From NCBI GenBank assembly GCA_002441055.1, contig DJWR01000160.1, forward strand, positions 9,728-30,967: a stretch of 21,240 bases of DNA. Reading direction: 5' to 3'. How positions within the stretch are numbered: position 1 is the stretch's first letter; each line of letters starts with the position of its first letter. Below are positions 7,875 to 14,986 of the stretch, in pieces. Made by a program: the position numbers and the translations under genes. The DNA comes from Caulobacteraceae bacterium UBA6225 (lineage in GTDB: Bacteria > Pseudomonadota > Alphaproteobacteria > Caulobacterales > Caulobacteraceae). The notes beneath the pieces are model-generated. The model made no database searches and was not told where the DNA came from. It saw nothing but the letters and a program-made list of their open reading frames with translations.

Positions 7875-8897
7875 ATGCCTGACCCGCGCTTCTTCGAGGA
7901 CCTCGGTCCCATCGCCCTATCCCGCCTCGCCGAGTTGACCGGCGCTGAACTTGCGCCTGGGGCGGGCCCTCGGATTGAGATCAGTACGGTCGCTGTCCTG
8001 GGTCGCGCCGCGCCTGGCGCGGTGACCTTCCTCTCCGACCCTCGCAGGGTCGCCGAGCTCGCCAACATCCGGGCCAGCGCCTGCTTTGTGCACCCCAAAC
8101 AGGCGCAGGCCGTGCCCGCGGGGTGCGCGGCTTTGATGACGCCTGCCCCCCAGGCCGCCTATGCCCTGGCGGCCGCCGCGCTCCATCGTCCCCGGCGCAG
8201 CGCCTCAGACGAGTGGGTCTCTCTCAGCGCGCAGCTTGAGCCTGACGTACGGATCGAGCCCGGGGCCGTGATTGGCGACGGGGCCCAGATCGGCGCCGGG
8301 ACAGTGATCGGCGCTGGCGCGGTGATCGGACCAGGGGTCGCGATCGGTCGCAACTGTGAAATCGGCCCCCGGGCGACGGTGACCTTCGCCCTGATCGGGG
8401 ATCGCGTGAAGGTGTTTGCGGGCGCCATGGTGGGCGAGGCCGGCTTTGGCGCCACCGTCGGGCCAGCAGGCTTGATAGATATCCCCCAGTTGGGCCGGGT
8501 GATCATTCAAGATGGTGTGACGGTCGGCGCCGGGGTCTGCATCGATCGGGGCGCCTTCGAAGACACGGTCATCGGCGAGAACACCAAGATCGACAACATG
8601 GTGCAGATCGCCCACAACGTCCGCATCGGACGCAACTGCGCCATCGCGGCGCAGACGGGGATTTCTGGCAGCGTGGTCGTCGGCGATGGGGTGCAGTTTG
8701 GCGGCCGCGCCGGGGTCGCTGATCATCTGATCATCGGGGAGGGGGCCCGGGTGGCCGCCGCGGCCGGAGTCATGAAGGACATTCCCGCCGGCGAGACATG
8801 GGGCGGTTTCCCCGCCCGACCAATCAAGAAATGGATGCGCGAAGTGGCGTGGCTGTCGAGGACGGTTGCGCGTCGCGGAGATGGAGCAGGCGCATGA
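7875..8897 (+). CDS. lpxD: UDP-3-O-acylglucosamine N-acyltransferase
   Basis: The 340-residue enzyme adds the second (N-linked) 3-hydroxyacyl chain in lipid A synthesis, using acyl-ACP. It has the N-terminal uridine-binding domain (about 1-105), then a left-handed beta helix built of hexapeptide repeats (about 120-290, e.g. VIGDGAQIGAGTVIGAGAVI). The catalytic histidine is His247 in NMVQIAHNVRIG, equivalent to E. coli His239. A C-terminal helix ends WGGFPARPIKKWMREVAWL. The ATG at 7875 has only a weak ribosome site, and 44 bases separate it from skp. The TGA overlaps the fabZ ATG. It is part of the lpxD-fabZ-lpxA-lpxI-lpxB block. Confidence 0.97.
   Translation: MPDPRFFEDLGPIALSRLAELTGAELAPGAGPRIEISTVAVLGRAAPGAVTFLSDPRRVAELANIRASACFVHPKQAQAVPAGCAALMTPAPQAAYALAAAALHRPRRSASDEWVSLSAQLEPDVRIEPGAVIGDGAQIGAGTVIGAGAVIGPGVAIGRNCEIGPRATVTFALIGDRVKVFAGAMVGEAGFGATVGPAGLIDIPQLGRVIIQDGVTVGAGVCIDRGAFEDTVIGENTKIDNMVQIAHNVRIGRNCAIAAQTGISGSVVVGDGVQFGGRAGVADHLIIGEGARVAAAAGVMKDIPAGETWGGFPARPIKKWMREVAWLSRTVARRGDGAGA
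8268..8375 (+). repeat. 18-bp periodic DNA coding for hexapeptide repeats in lpxD
   Basis: Six degenerate 18-base units, each with ATCGGC/ATTGGC-like cores (GTGATTGGC, CAGATCGGC, GTGATCGGC, GTGATCGGA, GCGATCGGT, GAAATCGGC), lie head to tail. They encode coils of the beta helix, so the periodicity comes from protein structure rather than from a mobile or regulatory repeat. Confidence 0.65.
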
Positions 8898-9367
8898 GCC
8901 GCAAAGCGCCGGTGAATGAAAACCCCACCGAGATCGACATCACAGAGATTCTGCGACGGATTCCCCATCGCTATCCCTTCCTGCTGGTCGACCGGGCTGA
9001 AGACTACAAACCCAGCGAGTCGATTGTCGGGATCAAGTGCGTGACCTTCAACGAGCCTTTTTTCGCCGGTCACTTCCCGGAATACCCGGTCATGCCCGGG
9101 GTTCTGATTGTCGAAGCCATAGCTCAGACGGGCGCTGTGCTGATGTCCAAATCCCTGGATGTGGATGTGGCGGGTAAGACGATCCTGTTCATCTCCCTGG
9201 ATAATTGCCGGTTCCGTCAGCCTGTTCGTCCAGGGGACGTCCTGCGCATGCCAGTAGAGGTGGTCAAGCACCGCGGCGATCTCTTCAAGTTCAAGGGACA
9301 GGCCATGGTCGGCGATAAGGTCGCTGCTGAGGTGGAGTTCGCCGCGATGGTGGTGGCCACCCAATGA
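8894..9367 (+). CDS. fabZ: 3-hydroxyacyl-[ACP] dehydratase FabZ
   Basis: The 157-residue hot-dog-fold enzyme dehydrates 3-hydroxyacyl-ACP in fatty acid synthesis, competing with LpxA and LpxD for the same substrates. The catalytic pair is His60 in AGHFPEYPVMPGV and Glu74 in LIVEAIAQTG; HRYPFLLVDR is at 25-34. The start at 8894 is preferred over an upstream in-frame ATG at 8798, because the product then has the usual length, a GGAG at 8883-8886 is well spaced, and it makes an ATGA overlap with the lpxD stop. Its own TGA overlaps the lpxA start in the same way. Placement inside the lpx block is classical. Confidence 0.97.
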   Translation: MSRKAPVNENPTEIDITEILRRIPHRYPFLLVDRAEDYKPSESIVGIKCVTFNEPFFAGHFPEYPVMPGVLIVEAIAQTGAVLMSKSLDVDVAGKTILFISLDNCRFRQPVRPGDVLRMPVEVVKHRGDLFKFKGQAMVGDKVAAEVEFAAMVVATQ

Positions 9368-10161
9368 GCGTCGACATCCATCCCACGGCCATTGTGAGCC
9401 CGGGCGCCCAGCTGGCTGAGGGCGTGAAGGTCGGTCCGTATTCGATCATCGGGGAGCATGTGAAGATTGGTCCGCGGACCGAGCTTCTGTCCCATGTGGT
9501 GGTCGAAGGTCACACGACCATTGGCGCTGACTGCAGTATCCGGAATTTCGCCAATCTCGGCGGGCCGCCCCATCACATGGGCTACAAGGGAGAGCCGACC
9601 GAGTTGATTATCGGCGATCGCAACCGCCTCTGGGAACACGTCACCATGCACATCGGCACCCCTGACGGTGGGGGTGTGACCCGGGTGGGCAACGACGGCA
9701 TGTACATGGCCACCAGCCATGTGGGCCACGACTGCGTGGTGGGGGACAATGTGGTCCTGGCCCATTCCGCCACCCTGGGCGGGCATGTGGACGTCGGCGA
9801 CTTCGTGATGGTCAGCGGGCTGGCGGCTGTGCATCAGCACTGTCGCGTGGGGCGCTACTCCTTCATTGGCGGCCTGGCGGCGGTGACCAAGGATGTCATC
9901 CCCTACGGGCTGGTCTGGGGAAATCACGCCCATCTTGAAGGGCTGAACCTCGTAGGGCTGAAGCGGCGTAATTTCTCACGCGAGATGATCGCCGAGCTCC
10001 GTTCAGCCTACCGGCTGCTGTTTGCCGAAGAAGGCACCTTCCAGGAGCGGATCGACGACGCCATGGCCACCTTTGGCCACAGCGCGCCGGTCATGGAGAT
10101 CATCGACTTCATTCGCGCCGAGGCCAACCGGCCGCTCTGTCTGCCGGAGCGGGAGGTCTAG
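9364..10161 (+). CDS. lpxA: UDP-N-acetylglucosamine acyltransferase
   Basis: The 265-residue hexapeptide-repeat trimer performs the first step of lipid A synthesis, moving a 3-hydroxyacyl chain from ACP to UDP-GlcNAc. The catalytic residue is His122 in TSHVGHDCVVG (E. coli His125), and His157 in AVHQHC corresponds to E. coli His160. Gly170 occupies the position of E. coli Gly173, the residue that allows long acyl chains; chain length itself cannot be read from this alone. The C-terminal helical part begins near GLKRRNFSREMI (199-210). The ATG overlaps the fabZ stop (ATGA), and the end of the gene carries the ribosome site of lpxI. Confidence 0.97.
   Translation: MSVDIHPTAIVSPGAQLAEGVKVGPYSIIGEHVKIGPRTELLSHVVVEGHTTIGADCSIRNFANLGGPPHHMGYKGEPTELIIGDRNRLWEHVTMHIGTPDGGGVTRVGNDGMYMATSHVGHDCVVGDNVVLAHSATLGGHVDVGDFVMVSGLAAVHQHCRVGRYSFIGGLAAVTKDVIPYGLVWGNHAHLEGLNLVGLKRRNFSREMIAELRSAYRLLFAEEGTFQERIDDAMATFGHSAPVMEIIDFIRAEANRPLCLPEREV
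10151..10156 (+). promoter_or_regulatory. Shine-Dalgarno that sets the TTG start of lpxI
   Basis: GGGAGG lies within the last codons of lpxA, nine bases before TTG 10166. It supports the TTG over the ATG inside lpxA at 10022. Confidence 0.7.
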
Positions 10162-10165
10162 AGGC

Positions 10166-11005
10166 TTGACCCGACTTGGCCTGATCGCAGGCGGCGGCGG
10201 ACTTCCGGTGGAGATCGCCATGGCCTGCCAGAAGGCTGGGCGTCCGCTTTTTGTCGTGCGTCTGAAGGGCTTTGCCGGACCAGAGCTCGCCGAGTTCCCT
10301 GGCGCCGATATCGGGATCGCAGAGTTGGGAAAGTGCATCCGCGCCTTGAAGACAGCGGGATGTGAGTCGGTCTGCTTTGCTGGCCAGGTCAATCGGCCAG
10401 ACTTCGCTGCCCTGCGTCCCGACGTGCGCGGATTGAAGGCCCTGCCAGGGCTGATCGCTGCAGCCCGCCACGGGGATGACGGACTTCTGCGTGCGCTGCT
10501 GCAGGAGTTCGAGAAAGAAGGCTTCCGTATTGAAGGGGCCGATGAGGCTATGGGCGACCTGCGACTCCCCCACGGTCCCCTCGGAAAGATTAAGCCAGAA
10601 GCTCGACACAAAGCCGATATCGCCCGCGCCCTCTATGTCGCCCGCGAACTTGGCCGAATGGACGTAGGTCAAGGCGCTGTGGTCTGCGAGGGGCTAGTTC
10701 TGGCCGTGGAGGCGCAGGAGGGCACCGACGCCATGCTCCGGAGGGTTGCTGAGTTGCCGCAGGCCATCCGCGGCGGAGACGGCGGTCTTCGCGGCGTCTT
10801 GGCCAAGGCGCCAAAGCCCATTCAGGAGACCCGTGTGGACCTTCCCACCATAGGCCTGGCGACCATCCAGAGAGCGGCCCGGGCCGGGCTGGCCGGTGTG
10901 GTGGGCGAGGCTGGTCGACTGCTGGTGCTCGATCGATCCGAGGTGATCGCCCTGGCCGATGATCTGGGGCTGTTCGTGCTCGGCGTGGATCCCGAGGCGC
11001 CATGA
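10166..11005 (+). CDS. lpxI: UDP-2,3-diacylglucosamine pyrophosphatase, LpxI type
   Basis: This enzyme hydrolyses UDP-2,3-diacylglucosamine to lipid X plus UMP, the step done by LpxH in E. coli; LpxI is the unrelated version found in alphaproteobacteria and was defined in Caulobacter crescentus. The 279-residue product starts at TTG 10166, directly before the N-terminal LGLIAGGGGLPVEIA. The functionally important aspartate falls at Asp225 (RVDLPTIG), the number I recall for the C. crescentus protein, which supports the start. Other seen stretches are VCFAGQVNRPDF (69-80), HGDDGLL (102-108) and VDVG-type QGAVV (169-173). It lies between lpxA and lpxB, overlapping lpxB by ATGA. Confidence 0.95.
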   Translation: MTRLGLIAGGGGLPVEIAMACQKAGRPLFVVRLKGFAGPELAEFPGADIGIAELGKCIRALKTAGCESVCFAGQVNRPDFAALRPDVRGLKALPGLIAAARHGDDGLLRALLQEFEKEGFRIEGADEAMGDLRLPHGPLGKIKPEARHKADIARALYVARELGRMDVGQGAVVCEGLVLAVEAQEGTDAMLRRVAELPQAIRGGDGGLRGVLAKAPKPIQETRVDLPTIGLATIQRAARAGLAGVVGEAGRLLVLDRSEVIALADDLGLFVLGVDPEAP

Positions 11006-12174
11006 CCCGTCCTGCTTGCATCATGGTTGTGGCGGCCGAGGCCTCTGGCGACGACCGCGGCGCTGAATTGATGGCAGCCCTTCGCCGTCGGTTGGGGGAC
11101 GACGGGGTCAGGTTTGTCGGTCTGGGCGGCGCGCGTATGGCCGCCGAGGGGCTGACCAGCCCCTTTGAGATGTCCGAGCTTTCGATCCTCGGCCTGGTCG
11201 AAGGTTTGAAGGCCTATCCCCGGGTCGTCCGCAGGGCTGATGAAATGGCCGCTCTGGCGCTTCGAGAGGCGCCTGATGTGGCGATTCTCATCGATTCCTG
11301 GGGGTTCACCGTCCGCCTGGCCCAGCGGCTGAAGGCACAGACACCAGATCTGCCGATCGTGAAGTACGTCGCCCCCCAGGTCTGGGCCTACCGCCAAGGG
11401 CGCGCGGCGACCCTGGCCAAGACGGTCGACCACCTTCTGTCCATTCACACCGTCGACGCGCCGATTTTCGAGAAGGTTGGACTGCCGACCACCTTTGTGG
11501 GCAACAGTACCCTGAACCTCGACTTCAGCGGCGCCGATCCCGAGGGCCTGCGTAGGCGTCTGGGAATCGCCCCCGACGCACAGGTGCTGCTTGTTTTGCC
11601 GGGCAGTCGGCCAAGTGAGATCGACCGTGTGTTGCCGCCGTTCGCAGAGGCGGTAGCCCTTCTGAAGGCGGTGCGGCCAGACCTACAGGTCATTGTGCCC
11701 GCCGCCTCGACCGTGGCCGAAACAGTTCGGACGCGGGTCGCCGGCTGGCCCTACCGCGCTCATGTGGTGGAGGGAGAGGCCGACAGGCTGTCAGCGATGA
11801 AGGCGGCCACGGTCGCTCTGGCCTGTTCGGGAACCGTGACCACTGAGGTGGCCCTGGCCGGTACGCCCATGGTGGTGGGCTACCGCCTTGCGCCCTTGAC
11901 CTATGCGATCATCAAACGGCTGATCCGCACCAAGTTCGTGACGTTGTTCAACATCGCCGCTGACCGATACGTGGCGCCCGAACTGCTCCAGAGCGCATGT
12001 ACGGGCCCGAATCTGGCCCGTGAGCTGGCCTTGCGTCTGGATGATGAAGACCTGCGCCGCGGTCAGATCGAAGCGCAGTCTCAGGCGCTCGACAAAATGG
12101 GACGCGGCGGCCCCGATCCCTCGGAAGCCGCCGCGCTGGCCGTTCTGAAAATCCTGGATCGAAGCCCGGCTTAG
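11002..12174 (+). CDS. lpxB: Lipid-A-disaccharide synthase
   Basis: The 390-residue GT19 glycosyltransferase joins lipid X to UDP-2,3-diacylglucosamine to give the lipid A disaccharide at the inner membrane. The start of the Rossmann half reads VVAAEASGDDRGAEL (usual AGEASGD). SILGLVEGL, YVAPQVWAYRQGR and LLVLPGSRPSEIDRVLP are family hallmarks, and the UDP side includes ALACSGTVTTEVALAGTPMVVGYR. The normally conserved FVGHP/FIGH element is FVGNS (Asn168, Ser169). It ends the long plus-strand run; its TAG shares bases with the TAA of convergent gltA, so no terminator fits between them. Confidence 0.96.
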   Translation: MTRPACIMVVAAEASGDDRGAELMAALRRRLGDDGVRFVGLGGARMAAEGLTSPFEMSELSILGLVEGLKAYPRVVRRADEMAALALREAPDVAILIDSWGFTVRLAQRLKAQTPDLPIVKYVAPQVWAYRQGRAATLAKTVDHLLSIHTVDAPIFEKVGLPTTFVGNSTLNLDFSGADPEGLRRRLGIAPDAQVLLVLPGSRPSEIDRVLPPFAEAVALLKAVRPDLQVIVPAASTVAETVRTRVAGWPYRAHVVEGEADRLSAMKAATVALACSGTVTTEVALAGTPMVVGYRLAPLTYAIIKRLIRTKFVTLFNIAADRYVAPELLQSACTGPNLARELALRLDDEDLRRGQIEAQSQALDKMGRGGPDPSEAAALAVLKILDRSPA

Positions 12175-13454
12175 CCGCGCTTATCCACCGGGGTGTAGTC
12201 GCGCTGAACCGCGCCGGTGTAGATCTGGCGCGGACGGCCGATCTTCTGCGACGGATCCTCGACCATTTCCTTCCACTGGGCGATCCAGCCGACGGTCCGC
12301 GCGAGCGCGAACAGCACGGTGAACATTTCCGGCGGGAAGCCAAGAGCCCGCAGGGTGATGCCGGAATAGAAGTCCACGTTCGGATAGAGCTTCCGCTCGA
12401 CGAAATAGGGGTCGTTGAGCGCGATCTTCTCGAGCTCCATCGCCACCTTCAGCAGCGGATCGTCCGTATTGCCCACTTCCGCCAACACTTCGTGGCAGGT
12501 GGCCTGCATGACCTTGGCGCGCGGATCGTAGTTTTTATAGACCCGATGGCCGAAGCCCATGAGGCGGTAGCGCCGGTCCTTCACGCCCTGAACGTATTCA
12601 GGGATGTTCTCCACAGAACCGATCTCGGCCAGCATATTGAGCGCCTCTTCGTTGGCGCCCCCATGGCTGGGGCCCCAAAGACAGGCGATGCCGGCGGCGA
12701 TGCAGGCGAAGGGGTTGGCGCCCGACGAACCGGCCAGGCGGACGGTGGAGGTGGACGCATTCTGTTCGTGATCGGCGTGCAGGATGAAGATGCGGTCCAT
12801 AGCCCGAGTCAGGACCGGGTTGGGCTTCCAGTCCTCGGCCGGAACCGAGAAGCACATCCGCAGGAAGTTTTCCGCATAGGACAGATCATTGCGCGGATGC
12901 ACAAAGGGTTGACCCTTGGAGTACTTGAACGCCCGCGCCGCGATCGTCGGCATCTTGGCGATCATGCGGTGGGCCGAGATGATCCGCTGTTGAGGATCAT
13001 CGATATTGGTGCTGTCGTGATAGAAGGCCGACAAGGCCCCCACCGCGCCGACCATGATGGCCATCGGATGGGCGTCGCGGCGGAAGCCCCCGAAGAACCG
13101 GTCGAACTGCTCATGCAGCATCGTGTGGTGGGTGATGTTGTGGTCGAATTCCGCGAATTCGCTCGCCGAGGGCAGCTCGCCGTGGAGCAGCAGATAGCAG
13201 ACCTCGAGGAAGCTGGACTTCTCAGCCAGCTGGTCGATCGGATAGCCCCGGTGCAGAAGAACGCCGGCGTCACCGTCGATATAGGTGATCTTGCTCTCGC
13301 AGCTGGCCGTCGATGTGAACCCCGGATCGTAGGTGAAGACATCGGCCTCGGCGTAGAGTTTGCGCACGTCGACCACGTCCGGACCCGTCGTACCCTTCAA
13401 GATGGGTAGTTCGACGGATTTGGCGCCGATGCTGATCTTCGCCGTATCGCCCAT
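12171..13454 (-). CDS. gltA: Citrate synthase
   Basis: The 427-residue type II citrate synthase condenses oxaloacetate with acetyl-CoA to begin the TCA cycle. Catalytic residues are visible: His264 in GPSHGGANEEAL, His303 in FGHRVYKNYDPRA and Asp361 in YPNVDFYSGI, matching E. coli His264, His305 and Asp362. The ATG at 13454 is chosen because AAAGGGG sits five bases upstream; an in-frame TTG at 13469 is possible but lies inside that region and gives only five extra residues. It follows gltX by 58 bases on the same strand and overlaps lpxB at its 3' end. Confidence 0.96.
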   Translation of the reverse strand: MGDTAKISIGAKSVELPILKGTTGPDVVDVRKLYAEADVFTYDPGFTSTASCESKITYIDGDAGVLLHRGYPIDQLAEKSSFLEVCYLLLHGELPSASEFAEFDHNITHHTMLHEQFDRFFGGFRRDAHPMAIMVGAVGALSAFYHDSTNIDDPQQRIISAHRMIAKMPTIAARAFKYSKGQPFVHPRNDLSYAENFLRMCFSVPAEDWKPNPVLTRAMDRIFILHADHEQNASTSTVRLAGSSGANPFACIAAGIACLWGPSHGGANEEALNMLAEIGSVENIPEYVQGVKDRRYRLMGFGHRVYKNYDPRAKVMQATCHEVLAEVGNTDDPLLKVAMELEKIALNDPYFVERKLYPNVDFYSGITLRALGFPPEMFTVLFALARTVGWIAQWKEMVEDPSQKIGRPRQIYTGAVQRDYTPVDKRG

Positions 13455-13459
13455 GCCAT

Positions 13460-13466
13460 CCCCTTT
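13460..13466 (-). promoter_or_regulatory. Shine-Dalgarno of gltA
   Basis: AAAGGGG on the minus strand, five bases before the ATG at 13454. An out-of-frame ATG (13459-13457) lies between them. Confidence 0.65.
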
Positions 13467-13501
13467 CAATGACTAGGAATTAAAACGTCTGTTCGCTTGG
13501 C

Positions 13502-13528
13502 CTTATAGCGGTTTACGCAGCGGGTGAA
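13502..13528 (-). promoter_or_regulatory. Possible gltA promoter (Caulobacter housekeeping type)
   Basis: On the minus strand GCTATAAG (13509-13502) matches seven of eight positions of the Caulobacter -10 consensus GCTANAWC. TTCACC (13528-13523), 13 bases upstream inside the end of gltX, resembles the -35 TTGACG at four of six. It would start transcription about 40 bases before the gltA ATG. Consensus is recalled; the call is tentative. Confidence 0.35.
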
Positions 13529-14919
13529 AGCGCGTCGTGGAGCCGCCCGAGGCTTTCCTCCTGACCGAGGGCCGTCAGAGCGCCCGCCAGGTCCGGCGCA
13601 GAGGCCTCGCCAGCAAGGCAGATCCGCAAGGCGGGCCCAAACTTGCCAATGCCAATCCCTTCGGATTCCGCAAATGCGCGGATTTCATCCTGCAGAGCGG
13701 GGACATCCCAGGCGCTCACCGCGGCGAGCCGTTCAGCCAGCCGGCCCAGCCTTGCGCGAGTTTCGTCATTCAGCAGCGCGGCGGCCTTGTCGGGCATGGC
13801 CAGTGGCCGGTGGGACAGGACAAACACCGTCGAATCGGCCAGGTCCAACAGGGTCTTGGCGCCTTCGCGCACCAGGGGGATGGTTCGCTCAAGCACCGGG
13901 CGAAGGTCCGCGGGGACCTTCAGGTCGCGGCTGAGGTGGATGGCTGTCACAAGATCAGCGAGCCGGTCCACCGCGGCCTCGCGGATATAGTGGTTATTGA
14001 TGTGGTTGAGCTTGGCCCAATCCAGCCTGGCCGGCGCGCTGACCACATCGACAATGTCGAACCAGGCGATGGCCTGATCGTCGTTGAAGATCTCGTCATC
14101 CCCATGGCCCCAGCCAAGCCTGGCCAGGTAATTGCGCATGGCTTCCGGCAGGTAGCCCATCGAATCAAATTCGCTGACGGCCTGGGCCCCATGTCGCTTA
14201 GAGAGCTTGGCGCCATCGGGGCCGTGGATCAGGGGCAGGTGGGCCCAGACCGGGACCTCCCAGCCGAGCGCCTGATAGATCAGCGTCTGACGGGCGGCGT
14301 TATTCAAGTGGTCGTCGCCGCGGATCACATGGGTCACCCCCATGTCATGGTCATCAACCACCACGGCCAGATTATAGGTCGGTGAGCCGTCGGTGCGCAG
14401 CAGGATCAGGTCGTCCAGATCCTTGTTCTGGAACCTGATGTCGCCCTTCACCTTGTCAGCCACCACGGTGTCGCCGGTTTGAGGGCTCTTCAGACGAACC
14501 ACAAAGGGTCTGTCAGGGGCGTCGTTCGGACTGATATCGCGCCAGGGCGAGCGGACGACCCGACCTTCGGCGCGGGCGGTCTCGCGCTCGCTCTCCAGTT
14601 CCTCAGGCGTCATGTAGTCCCGATAGGCCTCACCCCGCGCCAGCAGGTCCTCCACCGCCGCCCGGTGGCGATCGGCGCGGGCGGCCTGGAAGACGGGGGG
14701 CTCATCAGCCTCAAGCCCCAACCACTTCATACCCTCAAAAATCACCTCGACCGCAGCCTGGGTGGAGCGCTCCCGGTCGGTGTCCTCAACGCGCAGGAGG
14801 AACTTTCCACCCGTATGTCGAGCATATAGCCAGTTGAAAAGCGCGGTTCGGGCCGTGCCTATGTGCATGGAGCCGGTTGGGGAAGGGGCGATCCGGGTGA
14901 CGACGGGACGGTCGGGCAT
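13513..14919 (-). CDS. gltX: Glutamyl-tRNA synthetase
   Basis: The 468-residue class I aminoacyl-tRNA synthetase charges tRNA-Glu (in many alphaproteobacteria one GluRS also charges tRNA-Gln for the amidotransferase route; not decidable here). The HIGH-type motif is RIAPSPTGSMHIGT (residues 9-22) and the KMSKS-type motif is KLSKRHG (238-244). The zinc-site cysteines of E. coli GluRS (CYC) are absent: the region reads YRDYMTPEEL near 99-108. The start at 14919 (MPDRPVVTRI) is chosen because the family N-terminus begins there; the frame is open upstream to 14988 with a Pro/Arg-rich, non-homologous stretch. No strong ribosome site. gltA follows on the same strand. Confidence 0.95.
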   Translation of the reverse strand: MPDRPVVTRIAPSPTGSMHIGTARTALFNWLYARHTGGKFLLRVEDTDRERSTQAAVEVIFEGMKWLGLEADEPPVFQAARADRHRAAVEDLLARGEAYRDYMTPEELESERETARAEGRVVRSPWRDISPNDAPDRPFVVRLKSPQTGDTVVADKVKGDIRFQNKDLDDLILLRTDGSPTYNLAVVVDDHDMGVTHVIRGDDHLNNAARQTLIYQALGWEVPVWAHLPLIHGPDGAKLSKRHGAQAVSEFDSMGYLPEAMRNYLARLGWGHGDDEIFNDDQAIAWFDIVDVVSAPARLDWAKLNHINNHYIREAAVDRLADLVTAIHLSRDLKVPADLRPVLERTIPLVREGAKTLLDLADSTVFVLSHRPLAMPDKAAALLNDETRARLGRLAERLAAVSAWDVPALQDEIRAFAESEGIGIGKFGPALRICLAGEASAPDLAGALTALGQEESLGRLHDALSPAA

Positions 14920-14986
14920 CGAGGTCGGGGGTCTTGAGGTGTCGCAGTCCGGCGGGATCGCCGGGCGATGGGGCCGGCGTCTTAGC
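14920..14986. other. Divergent intergenic region between gltX and the comEC-like gene
   Basis: These 67 bases separate the chosen starts of two divergent genes and should hold promoters for both, unless the genes overlap more than assumed. On the minus strand GCTAAGAC (14986-14979) resembles the Caulobacter -10 consensus, but no -35 is found at proper spacing. No hairpin stands out. Confidence 0.4.

Noticed and set aside
8798..8893. Upstream in-frame start of fabZ inside lpxD
   Set aside because: It would add 32 non-homologous residues; ATG 8894 has a good ribosome site and couples to the lpxD stop.
12492..13409. 305-codon open frame on the plus strand opposite gltA
   Set aside because: Shadow of the citrate synthase frame; rich in Gly, Arg, His and Val with no family signature.
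14762..14986. In-frame upstream extension of the comEC-like gene
   Set aside because: It would lie antisense to the start of gltX and is Arg/Ser/Gly-rich without membrane character.
14979..14986. GCTAAGAC as a -10 element for gltX
   Set aside because: No -35 at the expected 10-14 base spacing; only a TGGACA at seven bases, too close.
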